A stretch of DNA of 64,000 bases from Tepidibacillus_B infernus (GTDB taxonomy: Bacteria > Bacillota > Bacilli > Tepidibacillales > Tepidibacillaceae): positions 1,976,155-2,040,154 of the forward strand of contig NZ_JBLWFI010000001.1 of NCBI RefSeq assembly GCF_048898065.1, written 5' to 3'. Both the position numbers and the translations under genes were made by a program. The first letter of the stretch is position 1, and every line of letters starts with the position of its first letter. Below, piece by piece: positions 17,567 through 26,657 of this stretch. The notes under the pieces were generated by a model, which was not told the origin of the DNA, made no database searches, and saw only the letters and a list, made by a program, of their open reading frames with translations.

Positions 17567-17971
17567 CTATTTTAATTTTCCTTTATTATAATATCCTAAT
17601 CCTTTATCTTTGTTCTTTTCTTCTGCTTCTTGTTCTAAAACATGTTTAATCCCATGTTCTAGTCTACCGCGACATTGATTACATAATCTACCTTCTTGAA
17701 TGATCGTACCACAGGACTCACAAGGATATCCCATATTTGGCGCATCAGCGATCGAAATACGTCCTTCTCGGATAAATTTGGTGATTTGTTTAATAGTGAC
17801 TTCAGTGGCCTCGCTTAACTCATAAATGTTTGCCCCTTTATGTTCACGTAAATAGTCAGCACAACGTTGATATTCTTGATCAATCTCTTTCTCACAAGCA
17901 GGGCAAACTTCTTTTACCCCTGCCACATAAAGCTTTCCACATCGCGGACAATTCGAAAGCTTCCCAACCAT
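17567..17971 (-). CDS. yvyF: flagellar operon protein YvyF (TIGR03826 family)
   Basis: This 134-residue protein has a zinc-binding N-terminus (CPRCGKLYVAGVKEVCPACE), a winged-helix-like middle (ELSEATEVTIKQITKFIREG) and a second pair of cysteine clusters (CESC ... CNQC). It lies between comFC and flgM as in B. subtilis. It is probably a regulator that binds nucleic acid or protein; its exact role is not established. AGGGGGAAG precedes the ATG. Confidence 0.88.
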   Translation of the reverse strand: MVGKLSNCPRCGKLYVAGVKEVCPACEKEIDQEYQRCADYLREHKGANIYELSEATEVTIKQITKFIREGRISIADAPNMGYPCESCGTIIQEGRLCNQCRGRLEHGIKHVLEQEAEEKNKDKGLGYYNKGKLK

Positions 17972-18065
17972 CGGTCTTCCCCCTAATTCTCCTTTTTTCT
18001 TACTCTTAGTTTATCCAAAAGTTTCAATTTTGTCATGAGAAATTTAATCTTTCAAGGAATGTCTA

Positions 18066-18896
18066 TCATACTGCACGGGTTAAAGTTAAACTATATACCT
18101 GATTTACTCCAGCTCCCTTTAATGTCTGGGCACATTCTTCTAAGGTGGCTCCTGTGGTATAGATATCATCAATCAACAAAACATTTTTATCTTGCAAATT
18201 GACTTCTACTAAAGGTTCCATAATAAAGGCACCTTCTATTTGTTTTAACCTTTCCCATTTTCCATGCTTACTTTGTTTTTCTGTCTCTTTGATACGCTGT
18301 AATAAGGAATAGACTGGTTTCCCCGTAAAAAAGGAAAGTTGACTGGCTAATTGTTCTGCTTGGTTAAAACCTCTTTCCTTTAATCGGCTGGAATGTAAGG
18401 GTACAAACGTAATGAAGTCGATGTCAACATCTTTATAGTAGTAATCGTAGGCAATTTTCAGTAAGTAGCTAAAAATTCGAGATAAGCTCTCTTTCCCTCT
18501 ATATTTGTACAAGGCAATGTTCTCTTTCATAAAATCATTATATAATACTGCACTTCGATTAAAGGAAAGTGCATGATTAGCATCTATGCAATCGTGGCAA
18601 AGCAATGTTCCCTCTTGTATGGGTAAATGTTCTTCTTTATCAACAGGGATTTGGGGATCTATCGGCTTATGACATTGGTAACAGTGGTTTAAAGGGATCA
18701 CTTCTAGTTCATTTTTACATATCATACATAGGTGTGGGAGATGTAACATCTTCTGTAATACATCATGAGAATGGGACTGAATTGGCTTTTCGCATAACAA
18801 ACAACGATGCTCTGGATAGAATATAGCATTGAGATAGGATTTTAATAAATTTGTTCGATGATCCCCTATAACATCACGTCCGAAAAATCGGATCAT
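18066..18896 (-). CDS. comFC: ComF family phosphoribosyltransferase-like competence protein
   Basis: ComFC is needed for late steps of DNA uptake. The 276-residue protein has N-terminal zinc-binding cysteine pairs (CLLCEKP, CMICKN, CYQCHKP, CHDC) and a C-terminal PRPP-binding loop VLLIDDIYTTGATLEECA. FVPLHSSRLKERGFNQAEQLA is also characteristic. Its start overlaps the preceding gene's stop by four bases. ComFB, which lies between comFA and comFC in B. subtilis, is absent. Confidence 0.92.
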   Translation of the reverse strand: MIRFFGRDVIGDHRTNLLKSYLNAIFYPEHRCLLCEKPIQSHSHDVLQKMLHLPHLCMICKNELEVIPLNHCYQCHKPIDPQIPVDKEEHLPIQEGTLLCHDCIDANHALSFNRSAVLYNDFMKENIALYKYRGKESLSRIFSYLLKIAYDYYYKDVDIDFITFVPLHSSRLKERGFNQAEQLASQLSFFTGKPVYSLLQRIKETEKQSKHGKWERLKQIEGAFIMEPLVEVNLQDKNVLLIDDIYTTGATLEECAQTLKGAGVNQVYSLTLTRAV

Positions 18897-19270
18897 TCAG
18901 GTTTAATCTCCTTATGTAACGCTTTATAAAACGCTAAAATATTAAAATAGCTTGTCCCAAGATCACCAAAAGTCCCTCTTTTAGCTGATAGGACATCAAT
19001 TGCTGAACGTGTTGGCGATATTTTAAAAACAGAGATAATCAGATCGTGTTGCCATAAAAGGTTTTTCGTTTCTACCATAATTTCTCCACGTTCTTTATCG
19101 ATGTGGAAAACTTTCCAATCTGGTTTACTATTGACCACTGTGGTGACGGCTTCCATCACCTTATCAAAACGTTCTTTATAATAACGGGTTTTGAGTTGAG
19201 GGGATTTTGCCCTTTCACTTGTTTCCTCTTGATTTTTCCATAATCCAGTGATAATACGTAAAATTGACAT
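18893..19270 (-). CDS. DUF1499-like protein
   Basis: This 125-residue protein resembles the DUF1499 family, with KPDWKVFHIDKERGEIMVE, a middle hydrophobic strand and IDVLSAKRGTFGDLGTSY near the end. The function is not known. The ATG at 19270 is ten bases after AAGGAG; an upstream ATG at 19291 would leave that sequence inside the frame. It replaces comFB between comFA and comFC and is translationally coupled to comFC. Confidence 0.65.
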   Translation of the reverse strand: MSILRIITGLWKNQEETSERAKSPQLKTRYYKERFDKVMEAVTTVVNSKPDWKVFHIDKERGEIMVETKNLLWQHDLIISVFKISPTRSAIDVLSAKRGTFGDLGTSYFNILAFYKALHKEIKPE

Positions 19271-19349
19271 TGATTCAAAACTCCTTCTCATTCCTTCGTT
19301 ATTTTAATTCTAATTATTATCCCTATCATACTGGAACAAGGAAAATGTT

Positions 19350-21107
19350 TCAAATCCCTTTGGCCAATCGATTCATCCTTTCGATCTGCTTTTTGGCTTT
19401 GAGCATTGCATTGGTTTTATATTCTGCCAAAAACCAAACGATCCCTGTTGGGTAATTGGCAGATCTACCTACTCTTCCCGCAATCTGAACTAAGGTGGCT
19501 TCATCAAAGATAGTAGACTCTGCTCCGATCACCAATACATGAACATTGGGTACAGTTACTCCACGTTCCATAATCGTCGTGGTAACTAGAAATTGAATCT
19601 CCCCGTTTCGAAAGGCCTCTACCTTTTCATCTCTACCACGGTCACTAGCATAAACACCTGCAATCGTTTCATCTGGAAACCATTGTTTAAGCTTTTTCGT
19701 CCAAATGGGAATATCTCGTACATTTGCGATAAAGATAAAGGCTTGTCCTTTTTGTACCTTTACCTCATCGATAAATCTTCTAATCAGCTCATCTGGATTG
19801 GCTTGAAATATTACCTTTTCTTTTTTAGGAATTCTTTCAATCTGCGGAACTGGTAGAGGATGATGATGGTAACGAATGGGTAGGATAACCGAATCAATTT
19901 CTTTTCGCTGTACTCGATCTAACCATTTATTTGAGGGAGTAGCTGTCATAAAAATCATTTTCCCCTCTTCTTTCAACGCTCGTTTTACCACAAATTCTAG
20001 CATTGTATCATTGTGATAGGGAAAAGCATCCATCTCATCGACAATCACAAGATCAAAAAACTGAACAAACCTCATCGTTTGATGGGTTGTTGCCAAATAG
20101 AGTTGTCCACTATTCCACTTTTCTTCGCTTCCCCCATACAAACTGACAATAGCAACACCGGGAAAAGCAGTTCTAAAGCGAGGAGATAACTCCTTGATTA
20201 CATCCTTTCGTGGCGAGGCTAGCAAAATCCGATTGCCTCGTTTTAAAGCATTGTAAACGACAGGAAAAATCATTTCTGTTTTTCCTGCTCCAGTTACAGC
20301 CCAGATTAACAACTCTTTAAACTCTTTACTGTTTGCAAACCGTACAGCATGGTTAGCAATATGTTCTTGGTGTGGTGACAGTTGAAGTGTAAACGAGGGT
20401 AAATCAAGAGAATGATCTTGTATAGCCAGTTCAGAAGCTGAGAAGTGAATGAGTGGGGTACAGGTTTTACTTCTACCCATCGTTATACAAGATTCGCAAG
20501 TAGCACAGTGTTCTCCACAACTGGCACAAGGTTGTATCATCACCTTCTCCGTTGAACCACAGCGATGGCAAACTAGTGGTGGAGTTAAGATTGTGCGATT
20601 AGATTGTGGAGCTGAAACACCTGAGGAGATATTGATTTCATTTAAAAGATAGCCTACTTGAAGGTAGTTGGATAGTTCGGTTGTAGAAGTTAAATGAGGA
20701 CTCGTGTGATGTTTTTTAAGTAAGGTTATTATTTCTTCAAGTAACAACTGTTTTCCTTCCACAAAGGGTATTATTTCTTGCTTCCATTCCTCATACTTTA
20801 AAAGAATATGATTAAATCCCTGATAGGTTGCTCTTATAGAGAAAACATCATTCCTTGCGAACGTATACTTTTCCCCACTTTCTCTGCTTTTCCAAAAAAG
20901 TAGACTCCTTTCTACTAGCCTACTTTCCTTACTCTTGTCTAGGGAATCTCGATAAGCCATCGCATGGCCGATTGACATCAATGAGTCAACCACGACTAAT
21001 TCCTTTATTCCCTGTTCATACCAGTACATTAAATCAATATCAAAACTTAAAGTGATGTTCCAACTCATTTTTTGGCCTAATTGAACACCATATACTTGAA
21101 ATTTCAT
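19350..21107 (-). CDS. comFA: ATP-dependent DNA helicase/translocase ComFA
   Basis: ComFA is a DEAD-box-like ATPase thought to pull single-stranded DNA into the cell during transformation. The 585-residue protein has a four-cysteine zinc motif (CHRCGS, CASCGEHCATCESC) before the motor, Walker A WAVTGAGKTE, the DEMD Walker B box, FMTATPS, and helicase C motifs including QIAGRVGRS. The frame is open upstream to 21245, but the ATG at 21107 overlaps the TGA of the previous gene as ATGA, which is the likelier start. Confidence 0.93.
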   Translation of the reverse strand: MKFQVYGVQLGQKMSWNITLSFDIDLMYWYEQGIKELVVVDSLMSIGHAMAYRDSLDKSKESRLVERSLLFWKSRESGEKYTFARNDVFSIRATYQGFNHILLKYEEWKQEIIPFVEGKQLLLEEIITLLKKHHTSPHLTSTTELSNYLQVGYLLNEINISSGVSAPQSNRTILTPPLVCHRCGSTEKVMIQPCASCGEHCATCESCITMGRSKTCTPLIHFSASELAIQDHSLDLPSFTLQLSPHQEHIANHAVRFANSKEFKELLIWAVTGAGKTEMIFPVVYNALKRGNRILLASPRKDVIKELSPRFRTAFPGVAIVSLYGGSEEKWNSGQLYLATTHQTMRFVQFFDLVIVDEMDAFPYHNDTMLEFVVKRALKEEGKMIFMTATPSNKWLDRVQRKEIDSVILPIRYHHHPLPVPQIERIPKKEKVIFQANPDELIRRFIDEVKVQKGQAFIFIANVRDIPIWTKKLKQWFPDETIAGVYASDRGRDEKVEAFRNGEIQFLVTTTIMERGVTVPNVHVLVIGAESTIFDEATLVQIAGRVGRSANYPTGIVWFLAEYKTNAMLKAKKQIERMNRLAKGI

Positions 21108-21610
21108 GATTTGCGTGCTCTCATATGCAAAATATATTCTTTCACCATATATCCAACAATTTGTGGGATTGCGATAACTAAGATCGTTGCGATAACCGTT
21201 TGATCGAATTTTTCCTGTGAAGGATCTTGCAGCAAGATCAACCATAATGTAGCAACAGTTAAAATCCCAATTCCTGTGCTCCCTTTCCTTGGAAAGTTAA
21301 CAGATACATAAAGGACAGGAAAAAGATAGAGATAGGGAAATAAAAGACTATGAAACCCTCCGCCAATCCAAATCGTGATCATTGTAAAAAAGAAGAAACT
21401 CAAATAATACATAGGGGATCGGTGCACAATCGGATCCTGTTTCATTTGCTGGTTCATCAGATAAAGAGTGGTGAGTGAAATGATAAGGTTAAGAATCATC
21501 AATATTTTTAAATAAAAAGACAAATAAAATAGATTAGACAGGACTAATAAACCATAGATGATAAAAAGGACTGTATTGATTCGATCTAATTTTTGGTTTG
21601 GGTTAAACAT
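21104..21610 (-). CDS. small polytopic membrane protein
   Basis: The product (168 residues from ATG 21610) is not recognised. It has about five hydrophobic segments (NTVLFIIYGLLVLSNLFYL, ILMILNLIISLTTLYL, MYYLSFFFFTMITIW, LFPYLYLFPVLYV, ILTVATLWLILL, TVIATILVIAIPQIVGY) and ends in a short basic tail. It looks like the isolated membrane half of a sensor kinase or diguanylate cyclase with no output domain. The stop overlaps the comFA ATG. Confidence 0.7.
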   Translation of the reverse strand: MFNPNQKLDRINTVLFIIYGLLVLSNLFYLSFYLKILMILNLIISLTTLYLMNQQMKQDPIVHRSPMYYLSFFFFTMITIWIGGGFHSLLFPYLYLFPVLYVSVNFPRKGSTGIGILTVATLWLILLQDPSQEKFDQTVIATILVIAIPQIVGYMVKEYILHMRARKS

Positions 21611-21630
21611 CAACATCACTTCCAGCTTAA

Positions 21631-22479
21631 TTATTCTACCCTATACCATGTGATACCAATTGTACCTGGTCCTGTATGTGCCCCAATTACTGGACCAAAG
21701 TCGGATATATTTACCTCTACATTGGAGTAGGTTTCTTTAATCTTGTTTAAAAGCTCTTCTGCTTCTTCGATCACATTTCCTTGAATCACTGAAACCTTAA
21801 ATTTCCCACCATTTTTGAGATCTCCATCAAGTAGTTGTAAAATACGTTCAAACGCCTTTTTCTTGGTGCGAACCTTTTCAAAAGGCTCTAATTTTTTATC
21901 CTGAAAATAGATGATTGGCTTTATTTTTAGTATACTACCTACAATCATTTGCGCCGCATTTAATCGGCCACCACGGTGCAAGTGGGATAAATCGTCAACG
22001 ACAAAATAAGCCTTGATATTTTTCACAACCCATTCAATTCTTGACTTGATCTCTTCTAGCTTTTTACCTTCTGTAACCATTTGTGCTGCTTCAATCACCA
22101 TAAAACCTTGGGCATAACAAGCGATTTCCGAATCAATCACTTCTACATGAATCCCCTCTACCATATTTGCTGCAGCAAGCGAGGTATTCATCGTTCCACT
22201 TATTCCACTGGATAAATGAATAGCAATTGCTTCATCATATTCCTTAGCTAATTCTTCATATAGCTTCACAAAATCACCAATGGCTGGCTGAGAAGTCGTA
22301 GGCAATTCTTGTTCCACTTTTAACATGTCATAAAAATCTTCAGTCGACAGATCCAACCCTTCTCTATAGGACCTAGTACCAAAGTTAACTGCTAATGGAA
22401 CAACATGAATATGATACTTCTCAATGATATCCTTTGTTAAATAAGCTGTACTATCAGTAACCACTGCTATTTTTGCCAT
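21631..22479 (-). CDS. DegV family fatty-acid-binding protein
   Basis: DegV/FakB-type proteins bind a fatty acid and can present it to the FakA kinase. The 282-residue protein has IAVVTDSTAYLTKDI, TSQPAIGDFVKLYEEL, HLSSGISGTMNTS and the arginine loop DLSHLHRGGRLN. It lies between the diguanylate cyclase and the comFA operon, all on the same strand. DegV in this position near comF and degSU is common in Bacilli. Confidence 0.92.
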   Translation of the reverse strand: MAKIAVVTDSTAYLTKDIIEKYHIHVVPLAVNFGTRSYREGLDLSTEDFYDMLKVEQELPTTSQPAIGDFVKLYEELAKEYDEAIAIHLSSGISGTMNTSLAAANMVEGIHVEVIDSEIACYAQGFMVIEAAQMVTEGKKLEEIKSRIEWVVKNIKAYFVVDDLSHLHRGGRLNAAQMIVGSILKIKPIIYFQDKKLEPFEKVRTKKKAFERILQLLDGDLKNGGKFKVSVIQGNVIEEAEELLNKIKETYSNVEVNISDFGPVIGAHTGPGTIGITWYRVE

Positions 22480-22494
22480 AAATCCTCCTATTTT

Positions 22495-24216
22495 TTAACC
22501 TGTTTCATAGACAGAAACCCGGTTTCTCCCTGCTTGTTTAGAGCCAAAATACATCGCTCGATCCGCATGGCGAATTAAGTCGTTCACAGAGCTAGCCATA
22601 TCAGGATAAGAAGCAATCCCAATACTTGCTGTAACTTGAATGATAATTTCAGCTTGCCTATCAATGGAATTGGTCAACTTAATGGGATGATGTTGGATCG
22701 CATAACGAATTCGTTCAGCAATCACTTTTGCCTCTTCATGATCGGTATTTGGCGCAATCACCGTAAATTCTTCCCCACCATAGCGAGCGATAATGTCCTC
22801 TTTTCTTGTATATTCTTTTAGTAAATTTGCAATTATTTTTAAAACTTCATTTCCTGCTAAATGGCCATAACGGTCATTCACCTGTTTAAAATGATCGAGA
22901 TCAATGATCAATAAACTTAGCTTTTCTTCTTTCATTTTTGATTCCTGTAATTTATCCTGAAGCAATTGGTCAAATGCCCGATAATTATATAACCCTGTAA
23001 GCTCATCCAATTTACTTTTCTCTTCTGTCTTTTTATACTTTCTCGCATTTTGGATCGCTACAGCGGCTTGACTTGCTAAAATTTTTGCAATGGTTAAATC
23101 TTTTTTTGAAAAATGATATTCCCTTGCACTTCCTAAAGTAATCACTCCAATCGTCTGCTGATTCCATACCATTGGCACAGAAAGTAATGAGCGGTTATTT
23201 TGAATATAGTCTGGCTCAACCTCTAATGTAAAAAATTCTGCATGACTACCTACAATTTCTCCTTCTCTATTGTTTGCTACTCGTCCTGTTAGACCTTCGC
23301 CCACTTTGATCGAAAAATCCTGATAACGGGGTTCTTCGATTCGAGTGCCATCACTATGTTCAATCGAGATTGGATTTAATTTGATTCCATTGGTTAAAAA
23401 GATATAGCTATAATCAAAAGAAAACAGTTCCCTGATTGCCATTTGGAGCGAACTGACTGCCTTATCTAGATTTAATTCCGAAGTAAAAGAAGCAGATATT
23501 TTATTTAGAGCTTGTAACTGCTGATGGGAATGGCGCAATTCACTATAGATTTTAAATAAATGCGAAACAATAAGAATAGGAAAGGCAACGAAAATCATCC
23601 CATTTTGTCCATATGTTACCTTAACCATATACATCAGAACGCCTAAAGGCAAAGTTAGTAAAAGTGTCGCTGCATCCCAAATCATATCCTCTGTAAACAT
23701 CGGAACACGATTTGGAGAAATGAACCTACGAATTAAATATAATATAAAATGATTGGCAAGAAAATAGCTAGCACTATAAATGAATATAGGGGTTAGCTGA
23801 ATCCATAGCTCGGAAACACTAAATTGAATCTCTCCTCCAAAAAGGAAAAAACTAAAACCTGAAAGAATAGAGATCCAAATAAACATCATATTACTTAGTA
23901 GAATTCTAGGGATGGTTCTTTTTTCTGGAGAAATTAACAGGGTGACTAAAAAAGCAACTTGGGTAAGCCAAACCTCGACCACTAGGCCATAGTCTAAAAA
24001 AACAGCGATTGAAACAGCAAAGGTAAATGAAATAAAGATCCCACCAATTTTTAGTGGCAAACTATTAATCAATACCATTAAAAAAAGGTAGACTAAGATC
24101 ATGTTGTAATCTTCTAATTGGATTGGGATCCATTGAGTATAGCTTACCCATAGCAAAGTGGTAATCGAAAAAAGAGAAAAGATCATAAAGGCCATTTTTT
24201 GGTTCTTTAGACTCAT
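22495..24216 (-). CDS. membrane-bound GAF-GGDEF diguanylate cyclase
   Basis: This 573-residue protein makes cyclic di-GMP. It has about seven membrane segments in residues 10-205, a GAF domain (about 235-390) and a GGDEF domain (about 405-570). The active loop is GGEEF at 480-484, preceded by RKED at 471-474, a complete product-inhibition I-site RxxD with the correct five-residue spacing, so it should be active and feedback controlled. It sits between the Tad pilus genes and degV. Confidence 0.9.
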   Translation of the reverse strand: MSLKNQKMAFMIFSLFSITTLLWVSYTQWIPIQLEDYNMILVYLFLMVLINSLPLKIGGIFISFTFAVSIAVFLDYGLVVEVWLTQVAFLVTLLISPEKRTIPRILLSNMMFIWISILSGFSFFLFGGEIQFSVSELWIQLTPIFIYSASYFLANHFILYLIRRFISPNRVPMFTEDMIWDAATLLLTLPLGVLMYMVKVTYGQNGMIFVAFPILIVSHLFKIYSELRHSHQQLQALNKISASFTSELNLDKAVSSLQMAIRELFSFDYSYIFLTNGIKLNPISIEHSDGTRIEEPRYQDFSIKVGEGLTGRVANNREGEIVGSHAEFFTLEVEPDYIQNNRSLLSVPMVWNQQTIGVITLGSAREYHFSKKDLTIAKILASQAAVAIQNARKYKKTEEKSKLDELTGLYNYRAFDQLLQDKLQESKMKEEKLSLLIIDLDHFKQVNDRYGHLAGNEVLKIIANLLKEYTRKEDIIARYGGEEFTVIAPNTDHEEAKVIAERIRYAIQHHPIKLTNSIDRQAEIIIQVTASIGIASYPDMASSVNDLIRHADRAMYFGSKQAGRNRVSVYETG

Positions 24217-24300
24217 TCACATCAACTCTTTAACTTTTCTAGGACTATTGTCCGCATTTAACCTAATTATATGACAATTCTAACTCTTTTTCATTAAAAA

Positions 24301-24708
24301 TCAATCAATTTTTTCCATACATTTTAAAATATCCCCTATTTTGACATGTTTCGACATTATCATACCTGCTTTCAATTCAAGCACATCAGTTGCCTGAGAT
24401 ACCCATTTGCCTACTCTCCATGGCATCATCTTTTCCTCAACTGCTACAACTTGGTATGTTTCTTCGAAAGTTAGCGAGCTATCACGTCCGCTCAACTTCT
24501 TTAAATAAATCACATCGATAGGGAACCTCATCCAACAGGTGTGAATTTGCTTGGTTTTCGTTAACCATAGCCCTTCAACTTCATCCAATGTTGGTTTGAA
24601 CATGAGACCTATGAAACGGGTATAAAAAGAGTTGGCCATTAAAATATCCTGACCAACTTTTTTGTTTGAGTCTGTTTTTCGGACTGTAATTTTTTTCACA
24701 ATCATCAT
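24301..24708 (-). CDS. DUF192 family protein of the Tad locus
   Basis: The 135-residue protein belongs to DUF192: FYTRFIGLMFKP, IHTCWMRFPIDVIYLKK, and VLELKAGMIMSKHVKIGD. Members often sit at the end of Tad pilus clusters; their function is unknown. No signal peptide is visible. It lies three bases after tadC, so it is the last gene of the pilus operon. Confidence 0.85.
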   Translation of the reverse strand: MMIVKKITVRKTDSNKKVGQDILMANSFYTRFIGLMFKPTLDEVEGLWLTKTKQIHTCWMRFPIDVIYLKKLSGRDSSLTFEETYQVVAVEEKMMPWRVGKWVSQATDVLELKAGMIMSKHVKIGDILKCMEKID

Positions 24709-24710
24709 CC

Positions 24711-25631
24711 TTACTTTAATAAGGTATTCATAATATTGATTACGGCAGGACCTAAAATAATAATAAAGATCGCCGGAAAGATGAATAACACCAATGGAAA
24801 AAGAATCTTAATCGGTGCTTTCATTGCCTTTTCTTCTGCTCTTTGTTTCCGTTTTTGTCGCATATCCTCTGATTGAACGCGGAGAACGTTTCCGATCCGA
24901 ATGCCCAACTGATCTGCTTGTATGATCGAACCTACAAATTGAATCATATCTTCAACACCTGTTCTTTCGCCCAACGCTTTTAGTGCCTCTCGTCTTCCCT
25001 TTCCCATTTTGATCTCTTGCAAGGTTTTATATAATTCATCGGATAGAATTCCCCTTGTTTTCTCAACAACTTTAGACAACGCCGCATCAAATCCTAAGCC
25101 TGCTTCAACGCTTACCGTTAAAATATCTAATACTTCAGGTAGTCCCCGTACAATTGCCTCCTTACGTTCCTCTTTCTTTCTATTTAAATAGAAGATTGGA
25201 AGAAGATAACCTAATATCCAACCGACAAGTGGAAGAAGGAGCTGGTTCATTCCTGCTTCTTGCGCAAGCCCAACCATTGTAAAAACTCCACCAAGTCCAA
25301 GCCAAAACAAGCTCCGCCATGTCATCCATTCTTGTAAGGTTAAATGATGGGGATAGCCAGCTAGATTTAATAATTGATGCTCCCTCTTTTTCAAGGAATA
25401 CGGGGTCCATTTTATCACAGACTTTCCCATCTTTTGTAGCAAGGGTTTAACCATTCTTTCTTGAAAAGGTAAAGAATAAGGGTCTTCCTCAGACTTTTGC
25501 ATTCGATCTTCAACAATATTCATAATTCTTTTAGCGACCTTGAGGCGATGGTTAAACATAAGTTTTAAAATAGTAAACGTAATAAAAGCAACGGTTCCAC
25601 CCACAATCAATAAGATCATTTGCTGAGACAT
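24711..25631 (-). CDS. tadC: Tad pilus inner-membrane platform protein TadC
   Basis: The 306-residue protein has a T2SSF domain (VEAGLGFDAALSKVVEKT ... VEDMIQFVGSIIQADQLG) between hydrophobic segments at the N-terminus, about 115-155 and the C-terminus. With TadB it forms the membrane platform moved by the CpaF ATPase. Spacing to tadB is three bases. Confidence 0.92.
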   Translation of the reverse strand: MSQQMILLIVGGTVAFITFTILKLMFNHRLKVAKRIMNIVEDRMQKSEEDPYSLPFQERMVKPLLQKMGKSVIKWTPYSLKKREHQLLNLAGYPHHLTLQEWMTWRSLFWLGLGGVFTMVGLAQEAGMNQLLLPLVGWILGYLLPIFYLNRKKEERKEAIVRGLPEVLDILTVSVEAGLGFDAALSKVVEKTRGILSDELYKTLQEIKMGKGRREALKALGERTGVEDMIQFVGSIIQADQLGIRIGNVLRVQSEDMRQKRKQRAEEKAMKAPIKILFPLVLFIFPAIFIIILGPAVINIMNTLLK

Positions 25632-25634
25632 GGT

Positions 25635-26615
25635 TTACACCTCAATATTGATTATTTTTTTAATCAGAATCGCTCCGATGAGCTGACCTAATATAGCAGC
25701 TCCTAACATAGCCCAACCAATCGGATTGGTGAATAAAACGCTCATGTATTCAGGATTGGTCATTAGTAGAAAAACCCCTAAACCAATAGGTAAAATCATA
25801 AAAATCATCATCGACATTTTTCCTTGTGCGGTAAGAGACTTAATCTCTCCTTTAATGCGAATTCGCTCGCGGATGGTTTCTCCTATTGTATCTAAAATTT
25901 CTGCTAGATTCCCACCAACTTGACGTTGGATCAACATCGCTGTAATAATTAAATCCAAATCTTTACTCTCTACCCTTTGGTTAAAATGAGTTAAGGCCTG
26001 CTCTGTACTCACCCCTAATCTCATTTCCTGTAACATCCGTTGAATCTCTTCGGATAAAGGAGCAGCCATTTCTCTTGACAGTAACTCTAGGGATTGAATC
26101 AGTGAGTACCCAGCCTTTAAAGAATTGGCCGTCATGCTGATCATATCTGGTAATTGGGACTCTAGTGCAGCCTTTCTTTTTCGTTTCTTCGCCTTTAACC
26201 AAATAAAAGGAACATACCAGGAGAGTAACCCTAGCCATAACCCTCTTTCTATATTACCGTCAGCTAAAAATACACCTAAGAACGCTCCTACTAGCGTCGA
26301 AATCAATACAAAAATCATAAACTCTGAGGATTTCATCATAATGTTTGCTTTTTTTAATTCAAGTTGAATTCGTTGATCCAGTACCTGAATCCATTTCACC
26401 CGGCTTAACCCTTTCCAAATGAAGGAATAAAGGGCAAATCGGGAGTCCTCTTTTTTATTTTTGTGAAGGTCTACTACTTCTTCATGCCATTCATTGCTTT
26501 CAATCTCTAGTACCCGTTTTCGTATCCGATTTCTTCTCATCTCTAAATAACGACTAAGCCATAGTATAAAGATGAAGTTAAATAAAAATGTAACAAGTAG
26601 GACAAGCCATTTCAT
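25635..26615 (-). CDS. tadB: Tad pilus inner-membrane platform protein TadB
   Basis: This 326-residue paralogue of TadC has an N-terminal membrane segment, the T2SSF domain (ANSLKAGYSLIQSLELLSREM ... ITAMLIQRQVGGNLAEIL) and two C-terminal membrane segments. The start at ATG 26615 is seven bases after GGAGAG; upstream open codons back to 26642 lack a ribosome site. Confidence 0.92.
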   Translation of the reverse strand: MKWLVLLVTFLFNFIFILWLSRYLEMRRNRIRKRVLEIESNEWHEEVVDLHKNKKEDSRFALYSFIWKGLSRVKWIQVLDQRIQLELKKANIMMKSSEFMIFVLISTLVGAFLGVFLADGNIERGLWLGLLSWYVPFIWLKAKKRKRKAALESQLPDMISMTANSLKAGYSLIQSLELLSREMAAPLSEEIQRMLQEMRLGVSTEQALTHFNQRVESKDLDLIITAMLIQRQVGGNLAEILDTIGETIRERIRIKGEIKSLTAQGKMSMMIFMILPIGLGVFLLMTNPEYMSVLFTNPIGWAMLGAAILGQLIGAILIKKIINIEV

Positions 26616-26657
26616 CGTTATTCTCTCCAATCTTACCCACAAAAGTGACGAACTCTT

